Shown here in pieces: positions 26,197 to 34,014 of a DNA stretch of 64,000 nt. The translations under genes and the position numbers were made by a program. Below the pieces are notes generated by a model, which was given only the letters and a program-made list of their open reading frames with translations, ran no database searches and was not told the DNA's origin. Within the stretch, counting starts at the first letter, position 1; every line of letters begins with the position of its first letter. This DNA is from Arthrobacter sp. PsM3. Lineage in GTDB: Bacteria > Actinomycetota > Actinomycetes > Actinomycetales > Micrococcaceae. The DNA is taken from assembly GCF_030433895.1 (NCBI RefSeq), contig NZ_JARUXE010000005.1, forward strand, positions 91,999-155,998. Reading direction: 5' to 3'.

Positions 26197-27437
26197 GGCG
26201 TTGCGGTCCGATCGGTCGTGGCGAGGTGGGCGGCGAGAGCCTGCAGGAAACGTTCGCAGGCAGCGATCTGGGTCAGTTCGATGTATTCGTTGGCGGTGTG
26301 GCCCTGGTCCATGCTGCCGGGACCGCACACCACGGTGTCGATTCCGGCCCGCTGGAAGAGACCGGCCTCGGTGGCGTAGACGACGGATTCTTCAACGGCG
26401 TGGCCGCTGAGGTCCTGGGCCAGGTCCAGTGCGACGCGCGGGCCCGCGGGGCTCAGTCCCGGGACCGTGCCCAGCGGGGCCATGCGGATGTCCGCCGCGG
26501 GGTTCTCCTGCTGGATTTCGGTCCTCAGTTCGGCCAGGTGGTCCTCGATGCGGGAGGTCACTGCCTCCGGGTCCACTCCGGGGATGGTCCTGAACTCGAA
26601 TTCGAAGTCGCACTTTTCGGCAACCGTATTCACTGCGGCGCCGCCGCTGACGACGCCGACATTGGCCGTGGTGTAGGGCACCACGAAGGTCTCGTCGAAC
26701 GGGCCGGACAGCCGGTGTTCGTCGGCGAGGGAGCGGATAAAAGCAATGGCCCTGGCCGCGTATTCGATCGCATTGACGCCCGTGGTGGTCATCGAGGAGT
26801 GGGCGGCAATCCCGCTGACACTGACGCGGAACAGCTGGCTGCTCTTGTGCGCCGAGACCGGGCGCATGCTGGTGGGCTCCCCGACGAAGCCCAGGCGGGG
26901 ACGGATCCCGCGGGCGGCGAGCTCGGCCAGCAGGACGACGGCGCCGTGGCAGCCGACTTCTTCGTCGTAGGTCCAGGCGAAGTGCAGCGGTTCCGCCAGC
27001 GGAACGGACAGGAACTCGGGCAGGAGGCCCAGGATGGCGCCGCTGAAGGCCTTCATATCCGTGGTGCCCCGACCGTAGAGCCGCCCCTCCCGGACCTCCG
27101 GAGTGAACGGGTCGCTGTCCCACGCCTGGCCGTCCACGGGAACGACGTCGGTGTGCCCCGCGAGCATGATGCCGCCGGTGACGGTGCCGTCCTGGGCCGG
27201 AATCGTGGCGAAGAGGTTGGCTTTGCGGCCGTCCGGGCTGGGGACGATCACCGGCGTGAGGCCGTGGGCGGTGAGCTCATCCGCCATGCTGTGGATCATC
27301 GCCAGGTTGGAATTCCGGCTGGTGGTGTCGAAGGCGATCAGCCTCTTGGACCAGGTAAGGGCGGCGTCGCTGGGGGCTATGGTGGCCGGATCGGCGGTGG
27401 CTGGAACGGCGGTTGCCGGTGCGGTGACGGGCGTCAT
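26193..27437 (-). CDS. ArgE/DapE-type M20 deacylase (acetylornithine deacetylase family)
   Basis: A 414-residue di-zinc hydrolase. Metal ligands and catalytic acids are visible in AGHTDVVPVDG, GRGTTDMKAF and YDEEVGCHG (catalytic Glu-Glu pair). The dimerisation domain follows, and the late histidine is in DQGHTANEY. The first 20 residues are a threonine/alanine/proline repeat not usual for the family. AAGGAAC supports ATG 27437. It is co-transcribed with the MHS transporter and lies downstream of an XRE-cupin regulator, so it is probably a catabolic rather than an arginine-biosynthetic enzyme. Confidence 0.9.
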   Translation of the reverse strand: MTPVTAPATAVPATADPATIAPSDAALTWSKRLIAFDTTSRNSNLAMIHSMADELTAHGLTPVIVPSPDGRKANLFATIPAQDGTVTGGIMLAGHTDVVPVDGQAWDSDPFTPEVREGRLYGRGTTDMKAFSGAILGLLPEFLSVPLAEPLHFAWTYDEEVGCHGAVVLLAELAARGIRPRLGFVGEPTSMRPVSAHKSSQLFRVSVSGIAAHSSMTTTGVNAIEYAARAIAFIRSLADEHRLSGPFDETFVVPYTTANVGVVSGGAAVNTVAEKCDFEFEFRTIPGVDPEAVTSRIEDHLAELRTEIQQENPAADIRMAPLGTVPGLSPAGPRVALDLAQDLSGHAVEESVVYATEAGLFQRAGIDTVVCGPGSMDQGHTANEYIELTQIAACERFLQALAAHLATTDRTATP

Positions 27438-27527
27438 GGGCAGGTTCCTTGGGGTGGTGACGGGACGGGGCTTGGTGGCCGGCTGCGGCAGGCGCCAGCA
27501 GCTGGCTGGCGCTCCGCGGTCCCATCA

Positions 27528-27556
27528 GTATTTGGTCGACCTACCGCTCATGTCAA
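27528..27556 (-). promoter_or_regulatory. Sigma70-type promoter of the deacylase-MHS operon
   Basis: On the minus strand TTGACA (27556-27551) is separated by 17 bases from AATACT (27533-27528). The 8-base palindrome GGTCGACC lies in the spacer next to the -10 element and could be a regulator contact. The deacylase start follows about 90 bases downstream. Confidence 0.6.
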
Positions 27557-27572
27557 CACTTTGGGTACGATT

Positions 27573-27590
27573 TATTCATTAAATTGAATA
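27573..27590. promoter_or_regulatory. AT-rich dyad upstream of the deacylase promoter
   Basis: TATTCA, TTAAAT spacer, TGAATA: a perfect 6-6-6 dyad about 17 bases upstream of the -35 element. It is a candidate site for the XRE-cupin regulator encoded next door. The upstream position would suit activation, or repression with the promoter palindrome. Confidence 0.45.
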
Positions 27591-27664
27591 CGGGGTTCAT
27601 GCTCGCCTTCCGGGCGGCGCCCGCCGTCGACGGTTGCGTCACCAGTCGCCGCGCAAGGCCACAG

Positions 27665-28297
27665 CTAGAACGACGGCGGCGTCATGGCGCCGATCAGCAC
27701 CGCGTCTTCCGATGTTGAGTTGCGGTACCAGTGCGGCAGCGAGGAATCGTAGGTCAGCGAATCGCCCTCCTCCAGGTCATAGCCCACGCCGTTGACGCAG
27801 ACATGGAGCCGGCCCTCCACCATGGTCACGCACTCCTCGCCGGCATGCTTGAAAGGAGCATCCTCGTTGTCCCATCCAGCCGCGATCTGCGCCCGGAGCA
27901 TGCCCAGCTGGCCGCTCATGTGGGGTGTCAGGAGTTCATAGATCAGGTTGTCCTCGGCAACTTCGAGGCGCCGTCTGTCATCGCGCCGCACCAGCGCCCC
28001 GCCTTGGTCCTTCGTGTCAAAAAAGCGTCCCACCGGCACTTTCAAGGCCTGGGAGAGCTTGATCAGCGTGGTCAGCGACGGATTGCCCTGGCCGCGCTCG
28101 ATCTGGCTGAGCAGGCCCGGGCTCAGGGCGGCAGCTGCCGCCAGGCTCCCGATGCTGTACCCGGCCTCACGCCGCAGCTGCAGGACCAGGGCCCCCACGG
28201 CAGTCATTGCACGCTCGGCCTGATCCTCCACGCCGGGGAATTCCTGACCTGCGCGGGGGTGTTCGCCGTGATTCTCCATTCCACGATCGTCCGCCAT
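27665..28297 (-). CDS. XRE-family regulator with cupin sensor domain
   Basis: About 210 residues. An XRE helix-turn-helix (VGALVLQLRREAGYSIGSLAAAAALSPGLLSQIERGQGNPSL in part) is followed by a cupin domain with HAGEECVTMVEGRL and the second motif around YDSSLPHWYRN. Such HTH-cupin proteins regulate amino-acid, polyamine or organic-acid uptake and catabolism by binding the substrate in the cupin. The start at 28297 (MADDRGMENHG) is tentative; 28279 is the alternative. It lies upstream of, and on the same strand as, the deacylase-MHS operon, its likely target. Confidence 0.85.
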   Translation of the reverse strand: MADDRGMENHGEHPRAGQEFPGVEDQAERAMTAVGALVLQLRREAGYSIGSLAAAAALSPGLLSQIERGQGNPSLTTLIKLSQALKVPVGRFFDTKDQGGALVRRDDRRRLEVAEDNLIYELLTPHMSGQLGMLRAQIAAGWDNEDAPFKHAGEECVTMVEGRLHVCVNGVGYDLEEGDSLTYDSSLPHWYRNSTSEDAVLIGAMTPPSF

Positions 28298-28482
28298 AGT
28301 GAAGATATCGTCAAGATAATGAATTTGAGGGTAGTTGGCGGAATATCGGTCCCATGCAAACCCGTGCGGCGTTACAGCCCTACCTCCCGGGCCGGTCGCC
28401 TGTACCGTCGCTCGGATGGCTTCGTGATGAGGCACAATGGCTGGACGAATCAGATCCGTCCAGGACGTAACGGGGGTAGGCA

Positions 28483-29052
28483 ATGGACTCGGTCGCAATA
28501 TGGGCGATGTTTGCCGCCATTAGCAGTGCCGTCGCCGCATTTATTAGCTGGATGACAGCTCACACAGCGCTGAAAACGGCCCGGCGCCAACATTCTGCTG
28601 CGTTGTTAGCCGACCTCACCATGGGGGAGGTTGCCGCCGCCCGAAACGTTATCGGCAGCTGGCTTTATGGCAGCCATGAACAGCATTCACCAATCAGCAA
28701 ACCGGAGCTGATACGCGCCTACTACGTAGTGGCGTGGGCCCTTGAACGCCTTGCAGTCGCCAGAACGGCACTGGGGGCAATGCGGTTTGGCGATAGGAAA
28801 GCCGTGGACGAGTTAGATGCGAGGCTCAAGTGGCATGTCGAGGAGCAAGCGCCAAACCTCCGCTTCATCGCTAACCACGTGAAGACTATGGATAACAAAG
28901 AAGTTGAGGGCTCTTTGCACTCAATTCAGAGGGAACTCAAATACCTCGAAACTAACGTGATTCGCCTCGTGGCACCGTGTGACGGCCCGGGGTGTTGGCG
29001 CCAGCCCGGCTTCGAGGGAGTCAGGCAGAACGAGCTGGTCGACAACCGTTGA
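28483..29052 (+). CDS. Membrane-anchored protein of unknown function
   Basis: A 189-residue protein with one N-terminal hydrophobic helix (about residues 4-27, WAMFAAISSAVAAFISWMT). A mainly helical, charged cytosolic part follows, rich in Ala, Glu and Lys, with a long helix around residues 85-155. The architecture resembles DUF4760-type proteins but I cannot confirm that. The gene is visibly less GC-rich than its neighbours, which suggests acquisition. No operon partner is seen. Confidence 0.6.
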   Translation: MDSVAIWAMFAAISSAVAAFISWMTAHTALKTARRQHSAALLADLTMGEVAAARNVIGSWLYGSHEQHSPISKPELIRAYYVVAWALERLAVARTALGAMRFGDRKAVDELDARLKWHVEEQAPNLRFIANHVKTMDNKEVEGSLHSIQRELKYLETNVIRLVAPCDGPGCWRQPGFEGVRQNELVDNR

Positions 29053-29076
29053 CTCCCGAATCAATGGCCGCACCCT

Positions 29077-29133
29077 GAACCGGTCCACGTAGGTCGCCTT
29101 CGCCGCCTGCAGGATCTCCTCCTCGGTGGCAGC
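29077..29133 (-). pseudogene. 57-base remnant of an ABC exporter ATPase domain
   Basis: On the minus strand this reads ATEEEILQAAKATYVDRFR. The ABC exporter at 45980-48007 has ASEEQILEAAQATYVDRFV in its ATPase helical subdomain, and the DNA is also closely similar. No flanking ABC sequence is left, so this is a small fragment, not a gene. Confidence 0.7.
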
Positions 29134-29164
29134 CGGCGGGATTAGGTCCCGGTACCACCGATGG

Positions 29165-29341
29165 TCAGTGCCTCTTGAAAGCGTCCTTCACCTTTTCGCC
29201 AGCCTGCTTCAGGTTCGCCTTGACCTGGTCACCCTTGCCTTCGTTCTTGAGGTGCTTGTCACCGGTTGCCTTGCCTGTGGCTTCCTTGGCCTTGCCGGTC
29301 AGCTTTGTCGCCGCGTTGTGAATCTTGTCGCCCAGACCCAT
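29165..29341 (-). CDS. CsbD-family stress protein
   Basis: A 58-residue protein beginning MGLGDKIHNAATKLTGKAKE and ending KVKDAFKRH. The lysine/glycine-rich pattern with GKAKEATGKATGD and GKGDQVKANLKQAGEKVKD is characteristic of the CsbD family, small hydrophilic general-stress proteins of unknown mechanism. GGAGGAAACC precedes the ATG. It lies beside pseudogene fragments but is itself intact. Confidence 0.9.
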   Translation of the reverse strand: MGLGDKIHNAATKLTGKAKEATGKATGDKHLKNEGKGDQVKANLKQAGEKVKDAFKRH

Positions 29342-29465
29342 GGTTTCCTCCTTGGGGTGCTACCTCGACGGGCTGCCGAGGGGTCACAAATTCATGCTAT
29401 CCGCCGCCCGGCGCGGCGGCCATCCTCACCCCCGCAGCGCCGGGACCGTGCACAACGTGCCCGTT

Positions 29466-29800
29466 TCAGAGCTCGCGGTAGTAGTACAGCATTGGGTCTG
29501 TCTGGTTGGGTTCGGTGATGGTGAACCCGTGTGACTCGTAGAAACGGCGCGCATCCGTGTCCTCGCCATCAGCAACACCGCTTGCCTGCTCGCCGATCAG
29601 CAGGACGACCACGTCGTCCCCCGCAGGAGCAGCGGCAACCGCGATTGAAGATCTCCAGCGTCCGGGGTCGGCGTCGAGAACTCAGTGTTGAAATCATAAA
29701 GCAGCTGGGCAACCACAGCGGCGTCGGCCGTCGTCGCCCGCCGCGCAGAACCGCCGGAGGTCACGACCTCATCTTGAGCACCGAGCGAAACCGTGTCCAC
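29466..29800 (-). pseudogene. GNAT acetyltransferase gene with frameshift and internal deletion
   Basis: The N-terminal part (RRATTADAAVVAQLLYDFN) is in frame from GTG/ATG-like starts near 29800 to about 29612. The frame then shifts in a run of G, continuing DDVVVLLIGEQASGV. Next comes the C-terminal part GEDTDARRFYESHGF and PMLYYYREL up to the stop at 29466. The middle of the GNAT fold, including the acetyl-CoA pyrophosphate loop, is missing (about 50 residues). The gene cannot make an active enzyme. Confidence 0.8.
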
Positions 29801-29833
29801 CCTGACCTCCAGAACGCGTGGCTGAAGAGCGGA

Positions 29834-31039
29834 TCACGGTGAACCGCTGATCACCCGGTCACGTCCAACCAGCAGACCCGTCACCGCGAGAACCGCCATG
29901 ATGCCCGCGGTGACGAGGAGCGGAAGCGTCCAGCCTCCGCTCACGTCACGAAGACCACCGAACATTACCGGCCCCACCGCAGCGAGACCGTAGCCGACAG
30001 ATTGGGCCATCCCGGACAACGACGCTGCCTGTGGGTAATTCACGGTCCGGAGGCTGAACAGCGACAGAGCGATGACAATGAGGCTCCCGCACCCGATGGC
30101 CCCAAGAAGGACCCACAGCAATACGAGGTCCGGCGCCAGTGCCAGCCCGAGAAACGTCACGAACGTGAGCCCGCCGCTCGTGAAAGCAACAAGCCGCTGG
30201 TCCGAACCACGGTGAAGGATCCCCCCTGCGGCAAGGCTGGCGAACACGCTGATGAGCAGGAATACGGACAGGTGGACGCCCGCAGTAGTGGCGGGAACCC
30301 CCTGGCTTTGTTCGATCGTGGGCAGCCATGCCATCAGGACGTAGAAGGCGATCGATTGCAGTCCCATGAAGATTGTCACCTGCCAGCCCAGGGCTGATGC
30401 CCAGGGCGACCGGTAAAAAACCTTCGGCGTCGTGGCGTGCGCGGCGCCTGACCTGTGCTGGCGCAACCACGGCAGGAGCACCGCCATGGCGATGAGAGCC
30501 AGCCCCACCCAGATTCCGAGGGCAAGCCGCCATCCCGCCGGGGACGTTTGTGCCACAGGGACGACGACGGCGGCCCCGATCGCGGCGAAGGCGGCCTGTG
30601 TGGCGGTGTAGCCTCCGGTGACCTGGCTGACCCTCATCGGAAAGTCCCGCTTTACCAGGGAGGGCACCAGGACATTGAGAAATGCGATCGCCAAGCCGAT
30701 CAGCGCGGTGCCCGCCCAGATGACTCCGGGCAACGGCAAGGAGCGAAGCACGATGCCTGAGGCGAGGATCAGCAGGGACACCCACAGTGCCCGGTCCAGG
30801 CCCAGGCGGGAAGCGAAGCCCGGCGCCATGGGGGAGAAGACTGCGAAAGCAATGAGCGGAAGCCCTGTGAGGAACCCTGCTGCGGCACTGGATAACTCAA
30901 GGTCGCTGCTGATGTTCCCAAGTACCGGTCCCACGCTGACAAAGGACACCCGAAGGTTAACTGCGACGAGCAGAACGCCGATGAAAGCGACGCCGAACCT
31001 GGCAGTGCGGTCCGGCGCGTTCCGGGTGGCAGCGGGCAT
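29834..31039 (-). CDS. MFS transporter of the CynX/NimT type
   Basis: A 401-residue, 12-helix MFS protein. The early pattern (LLVAVNLRVSFVSVGPVLGNI) and the asymmetric half pattern match CynX/NimT transporters (cyanate, 2-nitroimidazole and related small molecules); the substrate here is unknown. ATG 31039 has GGATGGAAG 8 bases upstream; ATG 31054 lies too close to its own AAAGG. A 7-16-7 dyad lies just upstream (31096-31125), but no regulator gene is adjacent. Confidence 0.87.
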   Translation of the reverse strand: MPAATRNAPDRTARFGVAFIGVLLVAVNLRVSFVSVGPVLGNISSDLELSSAAAGFLTGLPLIAFAVFSPMAPGFASRLGLDRALWVSLLILASGIVLRSLPLPGVIWAGTALIGLAIAFLNVLVPSLVKRDFPMRVSQVTGGYTATQAAFAAIGAAVVVPVAQTSPAGWRLALGIWVGLALIAMAVLLPWLRQHRSGAAHATTPKVFYRSPWASALGWQVTIFMGLQSIAFYVLMAWLPTIEQSQGVPATTAGVHLSVFLLISVFASLAAGGILHRGSDQRLVAFTSGGLTFVTFLGLALAPDLVLLWVLLGAIGCGSLIVIALSLFSLRTVNYPQAASLSGMAQSVGYGLAAVGPVMFGGLRDVSGGWTLPLLVTAGIMAVLAVTGLLVGRDRVISGSP

Positions 31040-31095
31040 GGTGCGTTCTTCCATCCTTTGGGAGGTGAGGAGCGCCCTCGCGCCTCCTACGAGTC

Positions 31096-31125
31096 CACCT
31101 TGGTCAGTTTAAAGTAGACAAGGTG
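31096..31125. promoter_or_regulatory. Dyad upstream of the CynX-type MFS gene
   Basis: CACCTTG (31096-31102) and CAAGGTG (31119-31125) are exactly complementary and share their centre with a TTTAAA at 31108-31113. This looks like a GntR- or TetR-type operator. No transcription factor gene is adjacent, so the regulator must be encoded elsewhere. Confidence 0.5.
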
Positions 31126-31297
31126 TTTCAATATGCCGACAACCTACCCTATGCCGGGCCGGTTGCCGTCCCTTGCGCCCGCCTCGCACGTGACCGCTTC
31201 CACGCTAGCTGGCGTTTATCAAGTTTCAAGGGGACGGCACGGAACAGCAGGCATAAGCTGATTGAAGCACGTCTCTTCCAGCGCCGGGAAGGTCATC

Positions 31298-31627
31298 ATG
31301 GACTCTGAAACCGCCGAAGTGATCGATCATGATGTCACCACCATCACCTGTGTGTGTGGCAACACCGTCAGCAAGGACGGGTTGATCCAGGCCAACCCGC
31401 AAGGCGTCCCCGTCTACATCGGAGACAACACCCCGGTCCCCGCCGGGTTGGCCGAATGGCCGGCGGATGAGGATCTCTACACCCTGTGTCCCTCCTGCGG
31501 CCGCGTGTACTGTGACTCGGTCATCGAAGAGACAGGAACCGCGCCCGTGGCTTTCCGGGTCGACGTCACCGCTGGCCCGATTGCTGAGGCCATCCGGGTC
31601 CATTGGAAGCTCAGCACCCAGGAGTGA
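31298..31627 (+). CDS. Small zinc-ribbon-like protein of unknown function
   Basis: A 109-residue acidic protein. Cysteines occur as TCVCGNT near residues 18-20 and LCPSCGRVYCD around residues 64-72, compatible with a zinc-ribbon. The rest is strand-rich and ends FRVDVTAGPIAEAIRVHWKLS. GGGAAGG precedes the ATG at 31298. I do not recognise a named family. A shortened duplicate lies at 24574-24717. A strong hairpin terminator follows. Confidence 0.75.
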   Translation: MDSETAEVIDHDVTTITCVCGNTVSKDGLIQANPQGVPVYIGDNTPVPAGLAEWPADEDLYTLCPSCGRVYCDSVIEETGTAPVAFRVDVTAGPIAEAIRVHWKLSTQE

Positions 31628-31636
31628 ACCTGGTGA

Positions 31637-31670
31637 GCGGACCACGGCGGGACCTCCCGCCGTCGTCCGC
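31637..31670 (+). terminator. Hairpin terminator after the zinc-ribbon-like gene
   Basis: A stem of 16 pairs with one or two mismatches (GCGGACCACGGCGGGA against TCCCGCCGTCGTCCGC) around a 2-base loop starts 9 bases after the stop codon. The duplicate copy upstream keeps a shortened version. Confidence 0.65.
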
Positions 31671-31825
31671 TTCCGTCTGGTGCCTCCTGGCTGAATGGGA
31701 CCTTGTCCCAGGCCAGCGCAGCCCTAGATTGTGCCGATCCCCGGGAACGTGCCGCATTGGCGTGCAGGGAAACCGCTACAACGACACGCACTTGGCTCTC
31801 GTCGGACGGTGACTTGCTGGCAAAG

Positions 31826-32710
31826 TCAGTCTTCCAGGATCTGCCTGATCCCGAACTCTCCCACGGCGAACATCCGCGGATTGTCGTCGGAGTTGCTCAG
31901 CAGGGCGGTGGACAGGATGAGCGCCCAACCCCGTGCCCTCACCCAGGTGTCCTCTTCCACTGCGGGACCACAGGCGTCCATAAAGCGGTGGCGGGCGCCG
32001 GCGTCGAACATCAGCCATGCGACCGCAAGATCCACAGCCGGGTCCCCTGCCCCGACGTCGCCGAAATCGATGACGCCGGCCAGCGAGCCGTCGTCCGTCA
32101 GCAAGACATTGCCCGGGTGAAGGTCCCCGTGGAGCATCATCAGCGGACCGTCCCAGGCCTTAGCCGCGCAGGTCTGCGCCCACACCGCTCTCAGCGCTGC
32201 TGCCTGCGGGTAGCGTTCGCGGACCCCGAGCCGTTCCACTACCGCGGCGTCACGCTCCAGTAGCGGCACGCCGCGGAAAGGATTCACCGGGACGCCGGTT
32301 TCGGCGGGCACGTGCAGGGCGCGGAGGAAATCGGCCAGACCTTCAGCGGCCGGCCCACGGCCTGCGGGGCCGACGTCGGCCGCGGCGGCTCCGGGGACCC
32401 ACCGCACGATGCTCCACGGCCAGGGAAAGTCCGACGTCGGCCGGCCGGCATGGACGGGGACAGGAACCGCCACCGGGGAACGGCGGGCGATGTCGGGCAG
32501 GTAGCGCTGCTCATGACGTATCAGCGATACGGCCTCCGCCCTGCGCGGCAGCCGGACGGCCAGGTCGTCGCCGAGCCGGAAGGTCGCGTTGTCCCAGCCA
32601 TTCGTGACCCGCGCTAGACGACGATCGGCGAGATCGGGCCGCTGGTCCCGGACAAGGCACTGGACGACGGCGTCATTCACTTCCATCGTGGCTGGTGGCA
32701 TTCCCGCCAT
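31826..32710 (-). CDS. Aminoglycoside phosphotransferase (APH)-family kinase
   Basis: A 294-residue protein-kinase-like phosphotransferase. The catalytic loop is MLHGDLHPGNVLL (Brenner motif) and the metal-binding motif is VIDFGDVGAGDPAVDLA. The N-terminal ATP site has VTNGWDNATFRLGDDLAVRLP. APH-family members phosphorylate antibiotics, sugars or other small molecules; chromosomal actinobacterial members like this one usually have unknown substrates, so I do not claim resistance. An in-frame ATG at 32686 is an alternative start. Confidence 0.87.
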   Translation of the reverse strand: MAGMPPATMEVNDAVVQCLVRDQRPDLADRRLARVTNGWDNATFRLGDDLAVRLPRRAEAVSLIRHEQRYLPDIARRSPVAVPVPVHAGRPTSDFPWPWSIVRWVPGAAAADVGPAGRGPAAEGLADFLRALHVPAETGVPVNPFRGVPLLERDAAVVERLGVRERYPQAAALRAVWAQTCAAKAWDGPLMMLHGDLHPGNVLLTDDGSLAGVIDFGDVGAGDPAVDLAVAWLMFDAGARHRFMDACGPAVEEDTWVRARGWALILSTALLSNSDDNPRMFAVGEFGIRQILED

Positions 32711-32837
32711 CCGGAGATCCGCCTTCCTTGTCCTGGTCTAGCCATTGCGGCATCGATGGCCCTGGAACCGGATCAGAAAATGGTCCAGTGGTCGAAACCA
32801 GTATCGGCCCGCAATGCCGCCGGTGACCAAACGAAGT

Positions 32838-33101
32838 TTTTTGGGGAGCCGCCGACGGCGGAACCTCCTGAGCGGGCCAACCAGTTCAGCGGGCCGGCCG
32901 ATGCCGGATGGCGCCAAACCGGGGCCGGGAGGATGGAACCGCATCCACCTCATCGTGGAGGACATCGACGCCGAGGTGGAACGGCTGCGCGCCGCCGGCG
33001 TCAGCTTCCGCAACGACATTGTCACCGGACCTGGCGGCCGACAGATCCTGCTGAAGGACGCGTCCCGCAACGTAGTGGAGCTGTTCCAGCCCGGCAGGTA
33101 A
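32838..33101 (+). pseudogene. 5'-truncated VOC/glyoxalase-family gene
   Basis: Only the C-terminal half of a VOC protein is readable: LLSGPTSSAGRPMPDG, then PGGWNRIHLIVEDIDAEVERLRAAGV and the last strand QILLKDASRNVVELFQPGR. Upstream in the same frame there is no VOC-like N-terminal module, and the preceding bases are arginine-rich noise. An intact protein needs two such modules, so this is a remnant. Confidence 0.7.
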
Positions 33102-33153
33102 TTAGAGGAAGGACCCGTCCCCGCAGGATTCACCGGGCAGGGCGGCTGCGGGG

Positions 33154-33453
33154 AAAGACAGTTCTGGCCACTTGCTGCGCGGCGACGACGGGCGGATCTG
33201 GGGCATCGACCACGGACTGTGCTTCTCGGCGGCCTATAAACTGCGGACCGTGAGCTGGGACTTCGCAGGTGATCCCATCCCGGATGCCCTGCTCGAGGGC
33301 ACCGCTCCGCTCGCAGAGGCCGTACCGACGGTGCCGGCCAGCCGCCGTCGAAGGTGGCAAGGGCCTGCTGGTTGCGACGTTGGCTTACCAGGAGACCTTA
33401 CGTCACACAACGCGACGGCCTCCGCATCCGGATCAGCAACGCCCTACCCTTGA
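33154..33453 (+). pseudogene. Remnant of an SCO1664-family (PI3/PI4-kinase-like) gene
   Basis: The readable part, SGHLLRGDDGRIWGIDHGL then YKLRTVSWDFAGDPIP, matches the metal-binding and following region of SCO1664-family proteins of actinobacteria. The N-terminal two-thirds is absent. After about 33330 the sequence no longer looks coding, although the frame stays open to 33453. Confidence 0.65.
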
Positions 33454-33456
33454 CAC

Positions 33457-34014
33457 GTGACTTTGACTAAGATCCGCACCGCCGCCGCGAGCTCCCTCGC
33501 CGCTGCCGGTCTCCTGTTTACCCTCGCCGCCTGTTCCACACCGGCCGCCCCCCAGGCAACCACCTCTGCCCCGGCGCCTACTGCAACGGCTTCATCCAGT
33601 GCCGCCTCCGAGCCCTGCGCCGGTGTGAAGGTCATCATCGATTCGGGCGCCCTGAAGCAGGCTGCCGCCGATTCCTCCGTTTGCGTGAGCGTGAACGGGC
33701 CGACGCCCGCTTCCAAGGTGCTCGACGAGGCAAAGGTGAAAACCGAGGGCACTGCCGACTATCCCAACGAACTGGTCTGCCGAGTGAACGGTGTGCCCGC
33801 CGCAGACCTCGACATCGCCCACAAGGGCGGCACGTACCGGGAAGACTGCAGCAAGATGCCTGCCGCCTTTGCCTACTGGGCGCTCTGGGTTAAGCCGGCC
33901 TCCGGTGACTGGGCGTACGCGCAGGAAGGCCTGGCCACCTTGCAGGTAAGCCCGGGCGAGAGCCTGGAACTGCTCTACACGGTCGACGGCGAACCGGCCG
34001 CCCCCGCGGCATGA
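33457..34014 (+). CDS. Lipoprotein, probable DUF4430-like substrate-binding partner of the ECF transporter
   Basis: A 185-residue secreted lipoprotein. The GTG start is followed by a signal peptide with a lipobox (LAAC, Cys about residue 26) and an Ala/Thr/Ser/Pro linker. The globular part ends in a segment FAYWALWVK, GDWAYAQEGL and SPGESLELLYTVDGE. That pattern resembles DUF4430 proteins, relatives of the transcobalamin C-terminal domain that sit beside ECF transporters. The stop overlaps the ECF gene (ATGA). A cobalamin-binding role is inferred from the neighbours. Confidence 0.75.
   Translation: MTLTKIRTAAASSLAAAGLLFTLAACSTPAAPQATTSAPAPTATASSSAASEPCAGVKVIIDSGALKQAAADSSVCVSVNGPTPASKVLDEAKVKTEGTADYPNELVCRVNGVPAADLDIAHKGGTYREDCSKMPAAFAYWALWVKPASGDWAYAQEGLATLQVSPGESLELLYTVDGEPAAPAA

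Larger units (their letters stand above)
31248..31670 (+). repeat. Full-length copy of a duplicated segment (partner at 24524-24755)
   Basis: Carries the intact 109-residue gene and its terminator. The partner copy is about 6.7 kb upstream and lacks 186 internal bases. Upstream identity starts at CAGGCATAAGCTGAT. Confidence 0.85.

Noticed and set aside
31826..32710. Aminoglycoside resistance gene
   Set aside because: The family fold is clear, but chromosomal actinobacterial members often act on other substrates and nothing nearby suggests resistance, so only the family is named.
33450..33455. TTGACA as a -35 element for the lipoprotein gene
   Set aside because: It ends one base before the GTG start, so any -10 element would lie inside the coding region.
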